Shown: in pieces, positions 6,934-16,147 of the stretch
Layout of the letters: the number at the start of each line of letters is the position of its first letter
How positions within the stretch are numbered: position 1 is the stretch's first letter
Translations under genes and position numbers: made by a program
The notes under the pieces: model-generated
What the model was told of the DNA's origin: nothing
Seen by the model: the letters and a program-made list of their open reading frames with translations, nothing else
Database searches by the model: none
Assembly (NCBI RefSeq): GCF_010894455.1
Contig: NZ_JAAIXY010000015.1
Span: forward strand, 228,009 to 292,008
Reading direction: 5' to 3'
Origin: Myxococcus eversor
GTDB lineage: Bacteria > Myxococcota > Myxococcia > Myxococcales > Myxococcaceae
DNA: 64,000 nt

Positions 6934-9153
6934 ATGCGACACCGTTGGTGGTTGCTGTACAGCCTCATCGTCGGGCTCAGCGTGGGGGTCTTGATTGGGA
7001 ACCGGCTCTCGTCCGAGCCAGAGCCGCCGCCCGCTACTCGCGAGGAAGAGTCATCCCTGGTGGAGATTCCTCCGCCACGAGCTCTGCCCCCAGCGAGGCC
7101 TTCTCCTTCCTTGCGTCTCCATGTCCTCGGTCCCACTGGCTCTTGCGAGGTGAGCCTCTATTGCCGGCGTGGCCCGGCCTCTTCCTGGGGCTTGGTCGCG
7201 AGGCGGACCACCCTCTCCGACGGTCGCCTCGACATGCCCGAAGCGACCGGTCACTGCCTCGTATTCGTCACAGCAGCCGGCTTCGCTCCGGGCCACCTCG
7301 AATTCACCCGCCCGGCCACGGAAGTACTGGCCCTGTCACTTCCGTTGAGGCCCGCGCGGGTCATGAGAGGACGCGCGGTCCGTAAGGGTACGCAGGAGCC
7401 CGTCCCCATGGCCTCACTGGAACTGCGGCGGGTGCTCTCGGCCTTTCCGCGCGAGCTTGAGCGAGACCTCCGCCAAGCCGGCTCCAGCGATGCGCTGGGA
7501 CGCTTCGAGTTTCGCGACCTCGCTGAGGGCAACTACGAACTCGTCGCGCAGGCCCCCTCTTTCCAGCCGGAGACTCGCGTGGTCCTGCTGTCGGGGGATC
7601 CACACCCGGAACTCGAGCTCGAGCTCGCTCCGCACGGGTTCCTCGAGGGGAGTGTTGTCGACGCGAAGGGCGTTCGTGTCGCGGGCGCGACGGTCCGGGT
7701 CTCAGAGGGGGCCGGGGGGGATGTTACTGACGCCAACGGGGCCTTCTCCCTGGAACTCCCAGCCGGGGCCTACCGGCTGACTGCGGCCCTGGGAAGCCAG
7801 ATGGGCGTCGCCGATGAGCCGCAAGTCGTGGAGGTGGGGGCGACCACGCGTTGCCCTATCATCCAGCTTGGCCGGCCAGGGCGGATGGAGGCGCGGGTCG
7901 TGGAGGCTGAGAGCTGGACTCCCTTGGAAGGAGTGCGTGTCCGAATCCAGCCGGCGGCCAGCCTGTCCGTGACAGACGCGGAGGGCCGCTTCTCGGTCGA
8001 GGACCTGCTTCCCGGCGAGTACCGCCTCTCCGCCGCGGCGGATGGGCTCACGGACGAGGCCATTCGGGTTGCCGTCAACGCCGGTCAGACGGCGCGCCCC
8101 GTGTTGGCTCTGCGCCGGATGGGGGCGCTGGAGGGCCGGTTGCTCACCGGCGGAGGTGTTGGCGCCACGGGAGTCAGCATCGAGGTGGGATGGCATGGTG
8201 CCGATGAGCCAATCGTCATCCAGCCAGACTCTGCCGGGAGATTCTCCACCGGGAGCATTCCGGCAGGGACCATCAAGGTGTCCACCCGCTCAGCCACGGG
8301 TGTCATCCGCTCCAGCGACGTGTTCTCCATCGAGCCAGGCAAGGTGACACGTCGGGATATCTTCTTGCGCTCCACGGGAAGAATCTCCGGAACCGTCAAG
8401 GGGGCGGATGGAGCGTGGCCAGGGAGTGCCATGGTGGGACTTACGTCCTCTCACGGTGGAAATGGCGTGCTGGCTCAGGTTCCAGTGGATGACCAGGGCG
8501 CCTTCTCGCTGGAGGTGACAGAGGGTGCCTACCTCCTCCGCGCATACCCCTCTGGCCAGTACGGCGCGTTCGGCCCCTCCGTCGAGGCCGCAGTGCGGGC
8601 CGGGAGTGAGTCCACGGTGGCGCTCATACTCCCTCACCAGGTGAGGGCCCTCGCTGGCGTCGTGGTAGGGCCAGGGGGCGCTCCCGTCGCCGGTGCCGCC
8701 ATCCTGGTTCGTGGAAGCGCCTTCGAGGCCCGAAGGGTCGCGGACCCGTTTGGCCGGTTCTCCCTTCATGTCCCGGGGGATGGCGAGTTCGAAGTGAGGG
8801 CGCTTCGTGGAGGGCGGAGTGCCGTGATTCTGAGCCGGCCCGACACCGGGCTGACTCTTCGTCTCACGGAAGGGGCGAGAGTGAGGGGGACGGTCAGGGG
8901 CGACTGGAGGACCGATGAGCCGCTCCAGGTCACCATCAGGTCCGAGCTCTTCGAGGAACTTCTCTCCGAAGGCATGGACGGGATGCAATTCAGGGGAGAC
9001 CAATTCGACTTGGTCGATGTCCCCGCAGGGCGACTGCGGATTGTCGTGACTACGAGGAGCGGCGCTCAGGGGACGGCGAATGTCGTCGTGGCCCCTGGGC
9101 AGACCGCCTTCATCTCCATTGAACTGGCCCGACTCACGGGGCGCGATCCCTGA
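6934..9153 (+). CDS. Envelope protein with multiple carboxypeptidase-regulatory-like (Cna-B type) repeats
   Basis: This 739-residue protein opens with a signal anchor (RHRWWLLYSLIVGLSVGVLI, residues 2-21) and an acidic/Pro linker. It then carries about six to seven beta-sandwich repeats of 70-90 residues. Typical repeat signatures are LEGSVVDAKGVRVAGATV, DANGAFSLELPAGAYRL, DAEGRFSVEDLLPGEYRL, DDQGAFSLEVTEGAYLL and LAGVVVGPGGAPVAGA. These match the CarboxypepD_reg/Cna-B pattern of xGxVxxxxGxPVxGAxV...TdxxGxFxxxxLPxGxYxL. No peptidase motif is present, so the protein is probably structural or binding, anchored at the inner membrane and exposed to the periplasm. ATG 6934 lies 14 bases after the previous stop. 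It is likely the third gene of the Cys-peptide cluster. Confidence 0.88.
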   Translation: MRHRWWLLYSLIVGLSVGVLIGNRLSSEPEPPPATREEESSLVEIPPPRALPPARPSPSLRLHVLGPTGSCEVSLYCRRGPASSWGLVARRTTLSDGRLDMPEATGHCLVFVTAAGFAPGHLEFTRPATEVLALSLPLRPARVMRGRAVRKGTQEPVPMASLELRRVLSAFPRELERDLRQAGSSDALGRFEFRDLAEGNYELVAQAPSFQPETRVVLLSGDPHPELELELAPHGFLEGSVVDAKGVRVAGATVRVSEGAGGDVTDANGAFSLELPAGAYRLTAALGSQMGVADEPQVVEVGATTRCPIIQLGRPGRMEARVVEAESWTPLEGVRVRIQPAASLSVTDAEGRFSVEDLLPGEYRLSAAADGLTDEAIRVAVNAGQTARPVLALRRMGALEGRLLTGGGVGATGVSIEVGWHGADEPIVIQPDSAGRFSTGSIPAGTIKVSTRSATGVIRSSDVFSIEPGKVTRRDIFLRSTGRISGTVKGADGAWPGSAMVGLTSSHGGNGVLAQVPVDDQGAFSLEVTEGAYLLRAYPSGQYGAFGPSVEAAVRAGSESTVALILPHQVRALAGVVVGPGGAPVAGAAILVRGSAFEARRVADPFGRFSLHVPGDGEFEVRALRGGRSAVILSRPDTGLTLRLTEGARVRGTVRGDWRTDEPLQVTIRSELFEELLSEGMDGMQFRGDQFDLVDVPAGRLRIVVTTRSGAQGTANVVVAPGQTAFISIELARLTGRDP

Positions 9154-9155
9154 CG

Positions 9156-9214
9156 CCGCTCCATCTGGAGCGGATCCGCCAACGATTCACCCCGGAACGA
9201 CCCCGAAGCCGGGG
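9156..9214. terminator. Two hairpins between convergent genes
   Basis: CCGCTCC (9156-9162) pairs with GGAGCGG (9167-9173) around a four-base loop, immediately after the stop of the repeat protein. A second stem, CCCCGG (9190-9195) with CCGGGG (9209-9214), lies just beyond the stop of the convergent activator gene. Neither has a strong T-tract. The position between converging genes makes a two-way terminator likely. Confidence 0.45.
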
Positions 9215-9224
9215 CAGCTCGCCA

Positions 9225-10862
9225 CTACTCCTGCTCGTCCTGCTTCGTCAGGCCCCAATCCTTCAGGCGCTTGAACAGGGTGGACCGGGCCACGCCCAGC
9301 TCGCGAGCCACGCGCTCGCGGTTGTTGTTGAACCGACGCAGCGCGGCCTCGACGATCTGCCGCTCCAGCTTCTCCAGCATCTGCTCCAGCGTCATCCCAG
9401 GCGGCAGCTCCGGCACCGCGATGCCGGTCTCCTTGTTCATCTCCTGGTCGAACGTCAGGTCCGCCGCGTCGATGACCGGTCCCTTGCGGAACAGCAGCGC
9501 GCGGTGCACCACGTTGCGCAGCTCGCGGATGTTGCCCGGCCACGTGTGTCCTCGCAGGCGCTCCACCGCCGCCATCGAGAAGCTCACCGTCTGCCCTCGC
9601 GGCGCGTACACCTTCACGAAGTGCTCGGCCAGCGCGGGCAAATCACTCTTGCGGCTGCGCAAGGGCGGCAGGTGCAACGGAATCACGCAGAGGCGGTAGT
9701 ACAAATCCTCGCGGAACTTACCCTCGCGAGCCGCCGCCAGCAGGTCCAGGTTCGTCGCCGCCACCACCCGCACGTCCACGTGCATGGGCCGGCTCGCCCC
9801 CACGCGCTTGATTTCTCCACTCTCCAGCGCGCGCAGCAGCTTCGCCTGCAAATCCAGCGGCAGCTCGCCAATCTCGTCCAGGAAGAGGGTACCGCCGTCC
9901 GCCTCCTCGAAGGCGCCCTTGCGCGCGTTCGCCGCGCCCGTGAAGGAGCCCTTCTCATGGCCGAACAGCTCGCTCTCGATGAGCTCCTTCGAGATGGCCG
10001 CGCAGTTGACGGGGACCAGCGGCTTGTTCGCGCGCTGCGAGCACTGGTGGATGGCCTTCGCCACCAGCTCCTTGCCCGTGCCGGACTCGCCCAGAATCGT
10101 CACGGCCGCCGTGGAAGGCGCCACGCGCTCGATGAGGTCCGCCAGCCCCTTCACTGCCGCGTCGTTGCCGATGATGCCGTGGAACGAGGCCACCTCCTTC
10201 TTGGACCCCGTCGCCGCCACCTCCAGCACCAGCTCCGTCTCACCGACCCGCAGCGTGGTGGGCAGCGTGACTTCCGCCTCGAACAACCGCACCGGCCCCA
10301 GCCACGTGCCGTTGGTGGAGCGCAGGTCCACGACGTGGAACGTGCCCTCCCGCCGCGTCACCTTCAGGTGCTTGCTGGAGGCGAACCGGTCCTGGAGGAC
10401 CAAGTCACAGCCCGCGTCCTTGCCCGCCGTGAAGCTGTCTCCGGTGAGCCGGTGCACCGACTCGTTCAGGCCCTGCTTCACGCGCACCTGCGCGGGCTGC
10501 CAGCGCGGCGCCTGCGCGTCCTTCTGAATCGAGGTGGTGTGGCCCACCTCGGTGGCGACATCCGCGCCTTCACCGCCGCCGCTCAACCGGAACACCGCGC
10601 GCCACTGGCCGAGCACCAGGTCCGCGCCGTCGGGCAGCTCCGCCTCGGTGACGGACGTGCCGCCCACCACGGTGCCCTTGCCGGAGAGGTCCTGCACCCG
10701 GCACCGCGTCCCGTCCCACAGCAGGGCCACCTGCTGGCGGCTCACCTCCGGGTCCGGAATGGCGACGTCACACTGCTCGCCGCGCCCGAGCACCAACCGT
10801 GCCCGGTCCACGCCCACCCTCAACACCTCCTCGCCACGACGGAAAAACACCAGCTCCGGCAT
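9225..10862 (-). CDS. Sigma-54-dependent activator with two FHA domains
   Basis: This 545-residue enhancer-binding protein has FHA domains at about 15-95 (GRGEQCDVAIPDPEVSRQQ) and 140-215 (SSKHLKV, STNGTWLG), which bind phospho-Thr peptides and link it to Ser/Thr kinase signalling. The AAA+ ATPase has the Walker A motif GESGTGKE at 258-265, the sigma-54 contact loop GSFTGA at 305-310 (Ser in place of the common Ala), and GGTLFLDEIGELP. A Fis-type helix-turn-helix closes the protein (NNNRERVARELGVARSTLFKRLKDWG). AGGAGGG precedes the ATG. It lies 93 bases beyond gspN on the same strand, and a sequence matching the sigma-54 consensus sits before gspC, so control of the secretion operon is a reasonable inference. 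Confidence 0.95.
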   Translation of the reverse strand: MPELVFFRRGEEVLRVGVDRARLVLGRGEQCDVAIPDPEVSRQQVALLWDGTRCRVQDLSGKGTVVGGTSVTEAELPDGADLVLGQWRAVFRLSGGGEGADVATEVGHTTSIQKDAQAPRWQPAQVRVKQGLNESVHRLTGDSFTAGKDAGCDLVLQDRFASSKHLKVTRREGTFHVVDLRSTNGTWLGPVRLFEAEVTLPTTLRVGETELVLEVAATGSKKEVASFHGIIGNDAAVKGLADLIERVAPSTAAVTILGESGTGKELVAKAIHQCSQRANKPLVPVNCAAISKELIESELFGHEKGSFTGAANARKGAFEEADGGTLFLDEIGELPLDLQAKLLRALESGEIKRVGASRPMHVDVRVVAATNLDLLAAAREGKFREDLYYRLCVIPLHLPPLRSRKSDLPALAEHFVKVYAPRGQTVSFSMAAVERLRGHTWPGNIRELRNVVHRALLFRKGPVIDAADLTFDQEMNKETGIAVPELPPGMTLEQMLEKLERQIVEAALRRFNNNRERVARELGVARSTLFKRLKDWGLTKQDEQE

Positions 10863-10897
10863 CCCGCGACCCTCCTGTGCGCCCGCGCTTTACACGT

Positions 10898-10930
10898 CCC
10901 GACGCACTGACATCAACCCCACGCGTCGGG
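10898..10930 (-). promoter_or_regulatory. Inverted repeat over a weak promoter in front of the FHA activator
   Basis: CCCGACGC (10898-10905) pairs exactly with GCGTCGGG (10923-10930), with a 17-base spacer. On the minus strand TTGATG (10916-10911) and TAAAGC (10892-10887) are 18 bases apart, a weak sigma-70-like pair that the repeat overlaps. It may be an operator for the activator gene, or the end of the gsp transcript, since it starts 26 bases past the gspN stop. There is no T-tract, which favours an operator. Confidence 0.35.
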
Positions 10931-10955
10931 TCGGGCGCTTCACCGGGGCGGCAGC

Positions 10956-11930
10956 CTACCGACGGGGCAGGAAGGTGGGCCGGTTGAGGAAGCCGCCGAG
11001 CCTGGCCGCCCGGAAGCTCGGGTCCTTCTTGTCCGGGGGGAAGATGGTGATGCCCGCCGCCAGCAGGCCCAGCCGCTTCTGCGCCTCCGGGTCCAACCGG
11101 AGATTCACGTCCATGGCGGGCTCGCTGTACTCCAGCCGCTTGCCCAGCTTCAGCGTGCCGGTGGCCAGCGCCTCCACGTCCTCGCCCTTCAGCCGCAGCT
11201 CCTGCACCGTGCCCAGGCCCTTCTCGAAGTTGATGCGGCCCACCAGCGCGCCGAGCGCCACCTGCGGCAGGTCCATGGGCATCGAGTTGCCCCCGCCCAT
11301 GGGAATGGACGCCTTGCCACCCTTGATGATGAGCCCCTGCGAGTCGAGCGTCAGCTCGCCGTTCGCCTGGGACAGGTCCGGCTCCGGGCTCTTGCCCTTG
11401 GGCAGCGTCAGCGACAGCACGCCGTTCAGCTCACCGTCCAGGTCCATCCCGAGGAAGGCGGGCAGGTTGCCACCGCTGGCCTTGAGCCCGTCCATCTCCG
11501 CGCGGACCTTCATGTCACCCAGCCAGCCCATGGAGCCCACCACCGTGCCACCCAGCGCGTTGGCTCGAATGGCCAGGCCCGGCGGGAAGAGGGTGGGGCG
11601 CACCGCCACGCTGTCGATGAGCACCGCCTCGCCCAGCTCTGCGGCGCCCGGCAGCGTGCCCTCGCCGCTCACGAGCATCGCCAGCGTCTCCGCGCTCAGC
11701 GGCTGGGGCGGCTTGCTCACCTGCACCTTGGTGGCAGTGACACCCGACAGCCCCGGCCGCAGCGAGCCGATGCGCACCGCGAGCCCCGCCTGCGCCGCTT
11801 CGGAGACGAGGCGCGTGCGCACCGTGTCGTACGGGAAGGTGAGGAGCAGGCAGAGGATGAAGGCCAGGAGCGCGAACGCGCCGTAGCCCAGGATGACCTT
11901 CCAGCGAGCGAGCTTGGTGTCAGAGGACAT
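10956..11930 (-). CDS. gspN: Type II secretion system protein GspN
   Basis: This 324-residue last gene of the secretion operon has one N-terminal membrane helix (about 12-32, GYGAFALLAFILCLLLTFP) and a long beta-rich periplasmic part. The repeated segments, such as LRPGLSGVTATKVQVSKPP and NGELTLDSQGLIIKGG, are typical of the AsmA-like fold of GspN. GspN is an accessory, not universal, component of the system. The position directly after gspM (stop codons and start only 3 bases apart) supports the call. The start ATG at 11930 fits the helix position. Confidence 0.88.
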   Translation of the reverse strand: MSSDTKLARWKVILGYGAFALLAFILCLLLTFPYDTVRTRLVSEAAQAGLAVRIGSLRPGLSGVTATKVQVSKPPQPLSAETLAMLVSGEGTLPGAAELGEAVLIDSVAVRPTLFPPGLAIRANALGGTVVGSMGWLGDMKVRAEMDGLKASGGNLPAFLGMDLDGELNGVLSLTLPKGKSPEPDLSQANGELTLDSQGLIIKGGKASIPMGGGNSMPMDLPQVALGALVGRINFEKGLGTVQELRLKGEDVEALATGTLKLGKRLEYSEPAMDVNLRLDPEAQKRLGLLAAGITIFPPDKKDPSFRAARLGGFLNRPTFLPRR

Positions 11931-11933
11931 GGG

Positions 11934-12491
11934 TTATTGCTTCATCCGGTAGGTGGCCACGGTGGTCCACGCCGTCAGCGTGTCGTTCGGCCTCGGTTCG
12001 ATGCGCAGGTACTTCACCTTCACCACGCCAGGCCCGCTCTCCACCGTGCGCATGAAGTCCGTCAGCTTGCGCAGGTCCACGTCGGAGAACGTCAGCTCCA
12101 CCGAGCTCTCCATGATCTTCCCGTCGCCCACGCCCACGTCGCCCTTGGGCGTCATGTTGGGCACCTGGAGCCCGGCCGCCGTGGCCTTGTCCTCGATGTA
12201 CGAGATGAGCTGCACGTTGCTGGACGTCAGCTGCGTCTCCACCGCCTGCCGCGACGCCTGCGCCTCGCGATAGCTGGCCGCCAGCGCCTGCACCTCCTGC
12301 AGCTTCGTCAGCTTGTCCTGCGTGCGCTTGCGATAACCGGACGCGCTGTTGGCGAACGTCATCAGCACCGCGAACACGAGGAACACCGCCACCGCCGCGC
12401 CGGCGATGGACACCATCCGCCGCTCACGGTCACTCAGCCGCTCGAACCACGTCTGCACCGGCGCGAGCGCTTCCTGAAGCTTGTTGGCCAT
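11934..12491 (-). CDS. gspM: Type II secretion system protein GspM
   Basis: The 185-residue product starts at ATG 12491 (MANKLQEALAPVQTWFERLSDRERRM...), two bases after the gspL stop. The layout is that of GspM: a short cytoplasmic N-terminus with the SDRERRM motif, one membrane helix (about 28-47), a coiled-coil stretch (RTQDKLTKLQEVQALAAS) and a small ferredoxin-like periplasmic domain. GspM binds GspL in the inner-membrane platform that couples the GspE ATPase to the pseudopilus. Longer in-frame readings run into gspL and are discounted. Confidence 0.9.
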   Translation of the reverse strand: MANKLQEALAPVQTWFERLSDRERRMVSIAGAAVAVFLVFAVLMTFANSASGYRKRTQDKLTKLQEVQALAASYREAQASRQAVETQLTSSNVQLISYIEDKATAAGLQVPNMTPKGDVGVGDGKIMESSVELTFSDVDLRKLTDFMRTVESGPGVVKVKYLRIEPRPNDTLTAWTTVATYRMKQ

Positions 12492-12493
12492 GA

Positions 12494-14098
12494 CTAGCTC
12501 TCCCCGCCTTCCACACCCGGGCACTGCACCTGGACGTCCAGGCGGAACGTCACCTTCTGTCCGTCGCGGGTGCGCTCCACCTTGCCCTGCTTCACTTCCT
12601 TGAAGCACGCGTGGTTCTTGAGCGCGTTGGACAGCGTGTCCACCTGCTTGGAGGAGTCCGTCTCCCCCTGGAGGATGACGCGGTCCGTGTCTATCTGGAT
12701 GCGGTCGAACTTCACCGGCAGGTCCGCGGGCACCTTCTGCGTCACCTCCGCCAGCAGGTTCACCGCGGACATCCGGGGCAGCGCCGCCGCCGGGCTCTCC
12801 ACGCCCTTGAGCAGGTTCAGCGCGCGGTTGTAATCCTTCTCGCACTTGCCGAGGATGCGCTGGGTCGTCTCGCACAGCGCCGCGTCCACCTGCGCCTCGC
12901 GCCGCGACAGCACCGAGTTGCGCACCACGCCGAAGGCGATGAGCAGCAGGAGCAGCGTGGCCGCGAAGGACGCCAGCAGGCCCAGCTTGTCCTTCACGTA
13001 GTCGAAGTCACCCTTGAAGGCGAGCTCGCCCCGTCGGTAGTTGAAGCGCGGCGCGCGAGCACCGGAGGCGTTGCCACGCAGTGCCAGCGCGTAGGCCTGA
13101 GCGGCGGACGGCTGCTCCGCGGGAGTGATGGCCTCCGACGTGTCGGCGGGAAGCGCGAGCACGCGCACCGGCAGGTTCAAGTCCCGGGAGAGCTGCTCCG
13201 CAAGGCCCGGCATCCGCGCCGAGCCGCCGCACAGCACGATGGCGCCCACCTGCTGACGGCTGCGCGCCGTGTATGACTTCAAGGTGGGGCGCAGCTCGCG
13301 CAGCACCGGCTGGAGCCCGCGCACGAAGGCCGCCGCCGCGCGCTCCGCGTCCGGACCCTGCGCCGCGCTGGCCATGGCGCCGTGCTGCTCCTTCCAGTGA
13401 TGCGCCTCGGCGAGCGACGTCTGGAACTCCGTCGCCAGCGCCTTGCTCAAGTCCTTGCCGCCGCCCGCGAAGGTGCGCGCGAACTGCACGCCCGTGCCCG
13501 GCCGGCCGATGGCCACCGAGGTGCGCTCGTGGCCCAGGTCCACCACCGCCACCACGCCGCCCTCGCCGGTGCCCTCGAAGAGGCCGGCGGCCTGCTGGAG
13601 CATGTTCTGGTAGGCCAGCGCGGGGTGCGTGACGATGCGCGGGTCCACCTTCAGCTCGCCCAAGAGCTCCAGCAGGCTCTTCAACTCCTGCTGTCGCACC
13701 ACGCCGACGATGAGGTCGCTGGCCTTCTCCTTCCCCTCCGTCTCCTTCTGTCCGACGATCTGGTAGTCGTAGACGACGTCGGAGATGTCGAACGGGAGCA
13801 GGCTGCCAATCTCGAAGGGGAGCGTCGCTTCAATGCGCTTCCCGTCGGAGAACGGCAGGCCCAGCGTGTGGGTGATGAGCGCGGGGCCGGGCAGGGCGAC
13901 CACGACCTGGTCGGGGTGACCGGGTGGCAGCTTGCCAATCAGCTCCTGCACCGCGGCGCGCAGCGTGTCGGCGCGCTCGCCCTCCTGGGCGCGGCGCACC
14001 TCCACGTAGCTGCGGGTGGCGTGTCCTTTCGTCCGCGCCTCCAGCACCACGGCCTTCACGGAGTGGCTGCCCAGGTCGAGGCCAAGAATGCGGGCCAT
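12494..14098 (-). CDS. gspL: Type II secretion system protein GspL (actin-like/PilM-like)
   Basis: The 534-residue inner-membrane platform protein begins with an actin-like cytoplasmic domain (ILGLDLGSHSVKAVVLE at about 4-20, VVDLGHERTSVAIG near 190, VLCGGSARMPGL near 290). A single membrane helix follows at about 372-392 and then a periplasmic ferredoxin-like domain. GspL recruits the GspE ATPase and pairs with GspM. The actin-like signature is closer to PilM than to enterobacterial GspL, which is usual in myxobacteria. It sits between gspK and gspM with almost no spacing. Confidence 0.92.
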   Translation of the reverse strand: MARILGLDLGSHSVKAVVLEARTKGHATRSYVEVRRAQEGERADTLRAAVQELIGKLPPGHPDQVVVALPGPALITHTLGLPFSDGKRIEATLPFEIGSLLPFDISDVVYDYQIVGQKETEGKEKASDLIVGVVRQQELKSLLELLGELKVDPRIVTHPALAYQNMLQQAAGLFEGTGEGGVVAVVDLGHERTSVAIGRPGTGVQFARTFAGGGKDLSKALATEFQTSLAEAHHWKEQHGAMASAAQGPDAERAAAAFVRGLQPVLRELRPTLKSYTARSRQQVGAIVLCGGSARMPGLAEQLSRDLNLPVRVLALPADTSEAITPAEQPSAAQAYALALRGNASGARAPRFNYRRGELAFKGDFDYVKDKLGLLASFAATLLLLLIAFGVVRNSVLSRREAQVDAALCETTQRILGKCEKDYNRALNLLKGVESPAAALPRMSAVNLLAEVTQKVPADLPVKFDRIQIDTDRVILQGETDSSKQVDTLSNALKNHACFKEVKQGKVERTRDGQKVTFRLDVQVQCPGVEGGES

Positions 14099-14099
14099 G

Positions 14100-15473
14100 C
14101 TATTCCTCTCTCCAATACAGGAGCCTGCCCAGCGTGTCGTCCAGCCGGACCACGGCGGTCAGCGTCTTCTGCACGCTGCCCGCCTCTCCCACGGATTTGA
14201 TGGTGAACGTCTGACTCTTGTCGCCGATGAGGCGATTGCCCGCCACGTTGGACTTCACGGCGGGATTGACGACGATGCCCGCGCTCTCCACCACGGCGAC
14301 GAAGTCCTGCACGCCCATGCCGAAGAAGCTGAACATGCGCGCGCTGCGGATGCGGGTGATGAGCTCGTTGAGGAACACCGGGTCCTTCAATCGCGGGTCC
14401 GGCCTCGCCGGGTCCGCCACGGACATGATGGCCAGCCCCATCATCACCGGGTCATCCGTGTTGATGTTGGGCCGGGAGTTGATGTCCGGGTACACCGTGA
14501 GCCTGTCACGGAAGGCCGACATGAACTGGTCATTCACTCCGTGCACCCGGTACAGCTCGTCGATGCTGTCGAAGCGAGCGTTCTTCGGCTCGTAGTTCGG
14601 CTCGTAGCGGCTGTAGGGCGAGCCCTCGTCGGAGAAGCCGGAGGGCATGGGGTTGACGGGGTCCGTCGGGTTGATGGCGGAGCCCGTCTCGTCGTCATCC
14701 GCCCAGTCCTTGATGGCCAGCATCACGTCCTGCGGATTGCTGCGCACCTTGTTCGCGTCGTCGCGCTCCCACAGGAACTCGAAGCGCTTGTCGCCGAGCA
14801 TGTCCATCATCCGCAGCGCAGTGGGGAGCGCGTCACCCGCGCCCGCGACCAGCCGGTGCACGTTGAGCTTCTCCTCCTCGTCGGAGATGGTGGACAGGAA
14901 GCAGCCCTCGAAGCCACCGAACGAGCGGCGCGTCATCTGCTGTGACATCTCCCGCGACGCCGGGTCCTCGCCGTCCTTCATGTCGAAGTTCGGGTCGTCC
15001 TCGTCCACCGCCTCCATGGGCGGGGCGTCGTTCTCGGGCTCCAGGCCCTCGCTCTTCACCATGCCCTTGAGCATGTGGCAGTCCACGCGCGCCATCCTCC
15101 AGAGCTGGAGGTTGAGCGACGCCGGCTGCGGGGTGTTGCCTTGAGCGCCCTGGTTGCCCAGGAGGTTGCCCAGGAGGGCCGCGGGGTTGGGGATGGGCGT
15201 CTGGTCGACCTGCTTCTGGAAGCGGAGCAGGAGCCGCGACAGCGCCACACCCGAGCGCGCCATGTAGTACGCGCGCACCTCGTCCCGCTGGTTGGCCGCG
15301 AGCTGGAGGTCGACCCGGCTGTTGTAGGCGAACTCGGTGGCGATGACCGTCAGGAGCGCGATGGACACCACCGCGATGATGAGCGCCACGCCGCGCGAGC
15401 GAGGCCCCCCACCGGAGGCCTTGGAACCGGGACGGCGCCGACGGGGCGCCTGCTGGAAGAAGGGCAGGGGCAT
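14100..15473 (-). CDS. gspK: Type II secretion system minor pseudopilin GspK
   Basis: The 457-residue product starts at ATG 15473, which overlaps the gspJ stop by one base (TGATG). The N-terminus has the GspK layout: basic leader, RGVALIIAVVSIALLTVIATEF hydrophobic helix at about 27-48, with the cleavage Gly before VALII and no Glu at +5, as is usual for GspK. GspK caps the pseudopilus tip with GspI and GspJ. It is longer than common GspK proteins (about 320 residues), with extra loops around 120-250 that are rich in acidic and Asn residues. It contains the SAM-like helical domain typical of the family (for example NPQDVMLAIKDWADDDE). Confidence 0.92.
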   Translation of the reverse strand: MPLPFFQQAPRRRRPGSKASGGGPRSRGVALIIAVVSIALLTVIATEFAYNSRVDLQLAANQRDEVRAYYMARSGVALSRLLLRFQKQVDQTPIPNPAALLGNLLGNQGAQGNTPQPASLNLQLWRMARVDCHMLKGMVKSEGLEPENDAPPMEAVDEDDPNFDMKDGEDPASREMSQQMTRRSFGGFEGCFLSTISDEEEKLNVHRLVAGAGDALPTALRMMDMLGDKRFEFLWERDDANKVRSNPQDVMLAIKDWADDDETGSAINPTDPVNPMPSGFSDEGSPYSRYEPNYEPKNARFDSIDELYRVHGVNDQFMSAFRDRLTVYPDINSRPNINTDDPVMMGLAIMSVADPARPDPRLKDPVFLNELITRIRSARMFSFFGMGVQDFVAVVESAGIVVNPAVKSNVAGNRLIGDKSQTFTIKSVGEAGSVQKTLTAVVRLDDTLGRLLYWREE

Positions 15474-16147
15474 CAGTACCTCGGCAGCTCGGTGTTCAAC
15501 ATGATGCGCGTCTGGGTGGAGTAGCGCGCTTCCTTGCCTGTCTCGTCCACGGCGGTGATCGTCATCCGCACGCGCGTGGGCAGGATGGCCTTCTGCTCCG
15601 TGCGCCGGGTGTCCCACTCGTCATCCCACTCTTTCTTCTCGGAGTTCCAGTACTCGAACTCCAGCTTCTTGGCGCCCTCGAACAGCACGTCCGTCGTGCC
15701 GCCCCGGTCCATGCGGTCATCCACGTTGGGATTCGAGCGGCGCTTGATGTCCATGCGGCCCTTGGCGGCCCGGTCGTCGGAGGGCTCCATGAAGTACTCC
15801 ACCACCGCCTGGTCGGACTCCTTCACGTCCGTGTACAGCCGCTGATGGGCGAACGTGGTGAACAGGAGCCGGTCGCTCTCGCCCACGAAGTTGGTGGGGC
15901 GGTCCTGCTGGTCCCGGAAGCGCTTCAGGTCGAACCTGTCGCTCACGTACGCGGAGCCGATCTCCCGCGCCATCCGGTTCATGGACACCCGGACCTGCCG
16001 GTAGCGGTCCGCGTCCGTCTCCACCGACTCCTTCGCCGTCAGGCCCGTCTGGAAGGCCATGGCCACCACCGTGCCCATCAGGGCGGTGATGGCCACCGCC
16101 ACCATGACCTCCATCAGCGTGAAGCCGCGCGCGCGCCGGGCCGTCAT
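15473..16147 (-). CDS. gspJ: Type II secretion system minor pseudopilin GspJ
   Basis: ATG 16147 is chosen because it directly precedes a type IV prepilin signal, MTARRARGFTLMEVMVAVAI, with cleavage between Gly8 and Phe9 and Glu at mature position 5. The start overlaps the gspI stop by four bases. The 224-residue length and beta-rich C-terminal part fit GspJ. It forms the pseudopilus tip with GspI and GspK. A much longer in-frame reading upstream crosses gspI and is not real. Confidence 0.93.
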   Translation of the reverse strand: MTARRARGFTLMEVMVAVAITALMGTVVAMAFQTGLTAKESVETDADRYRQVRVSMNRMAREIGSAYVSDRFDLKRFRDQQDRPTNFVGESDRLLFTTFAHQRLYTDVKESDQAVVEYFMEPSDDRAAKGRMDIKRRSNPNVDDRMDRGGTTDVLFEGAKKLEFEYWNSEKKEWDDEWDTRRTEQKAILPTRVRMTITAVDETGKEARYSTQTRIMLNTELPRY

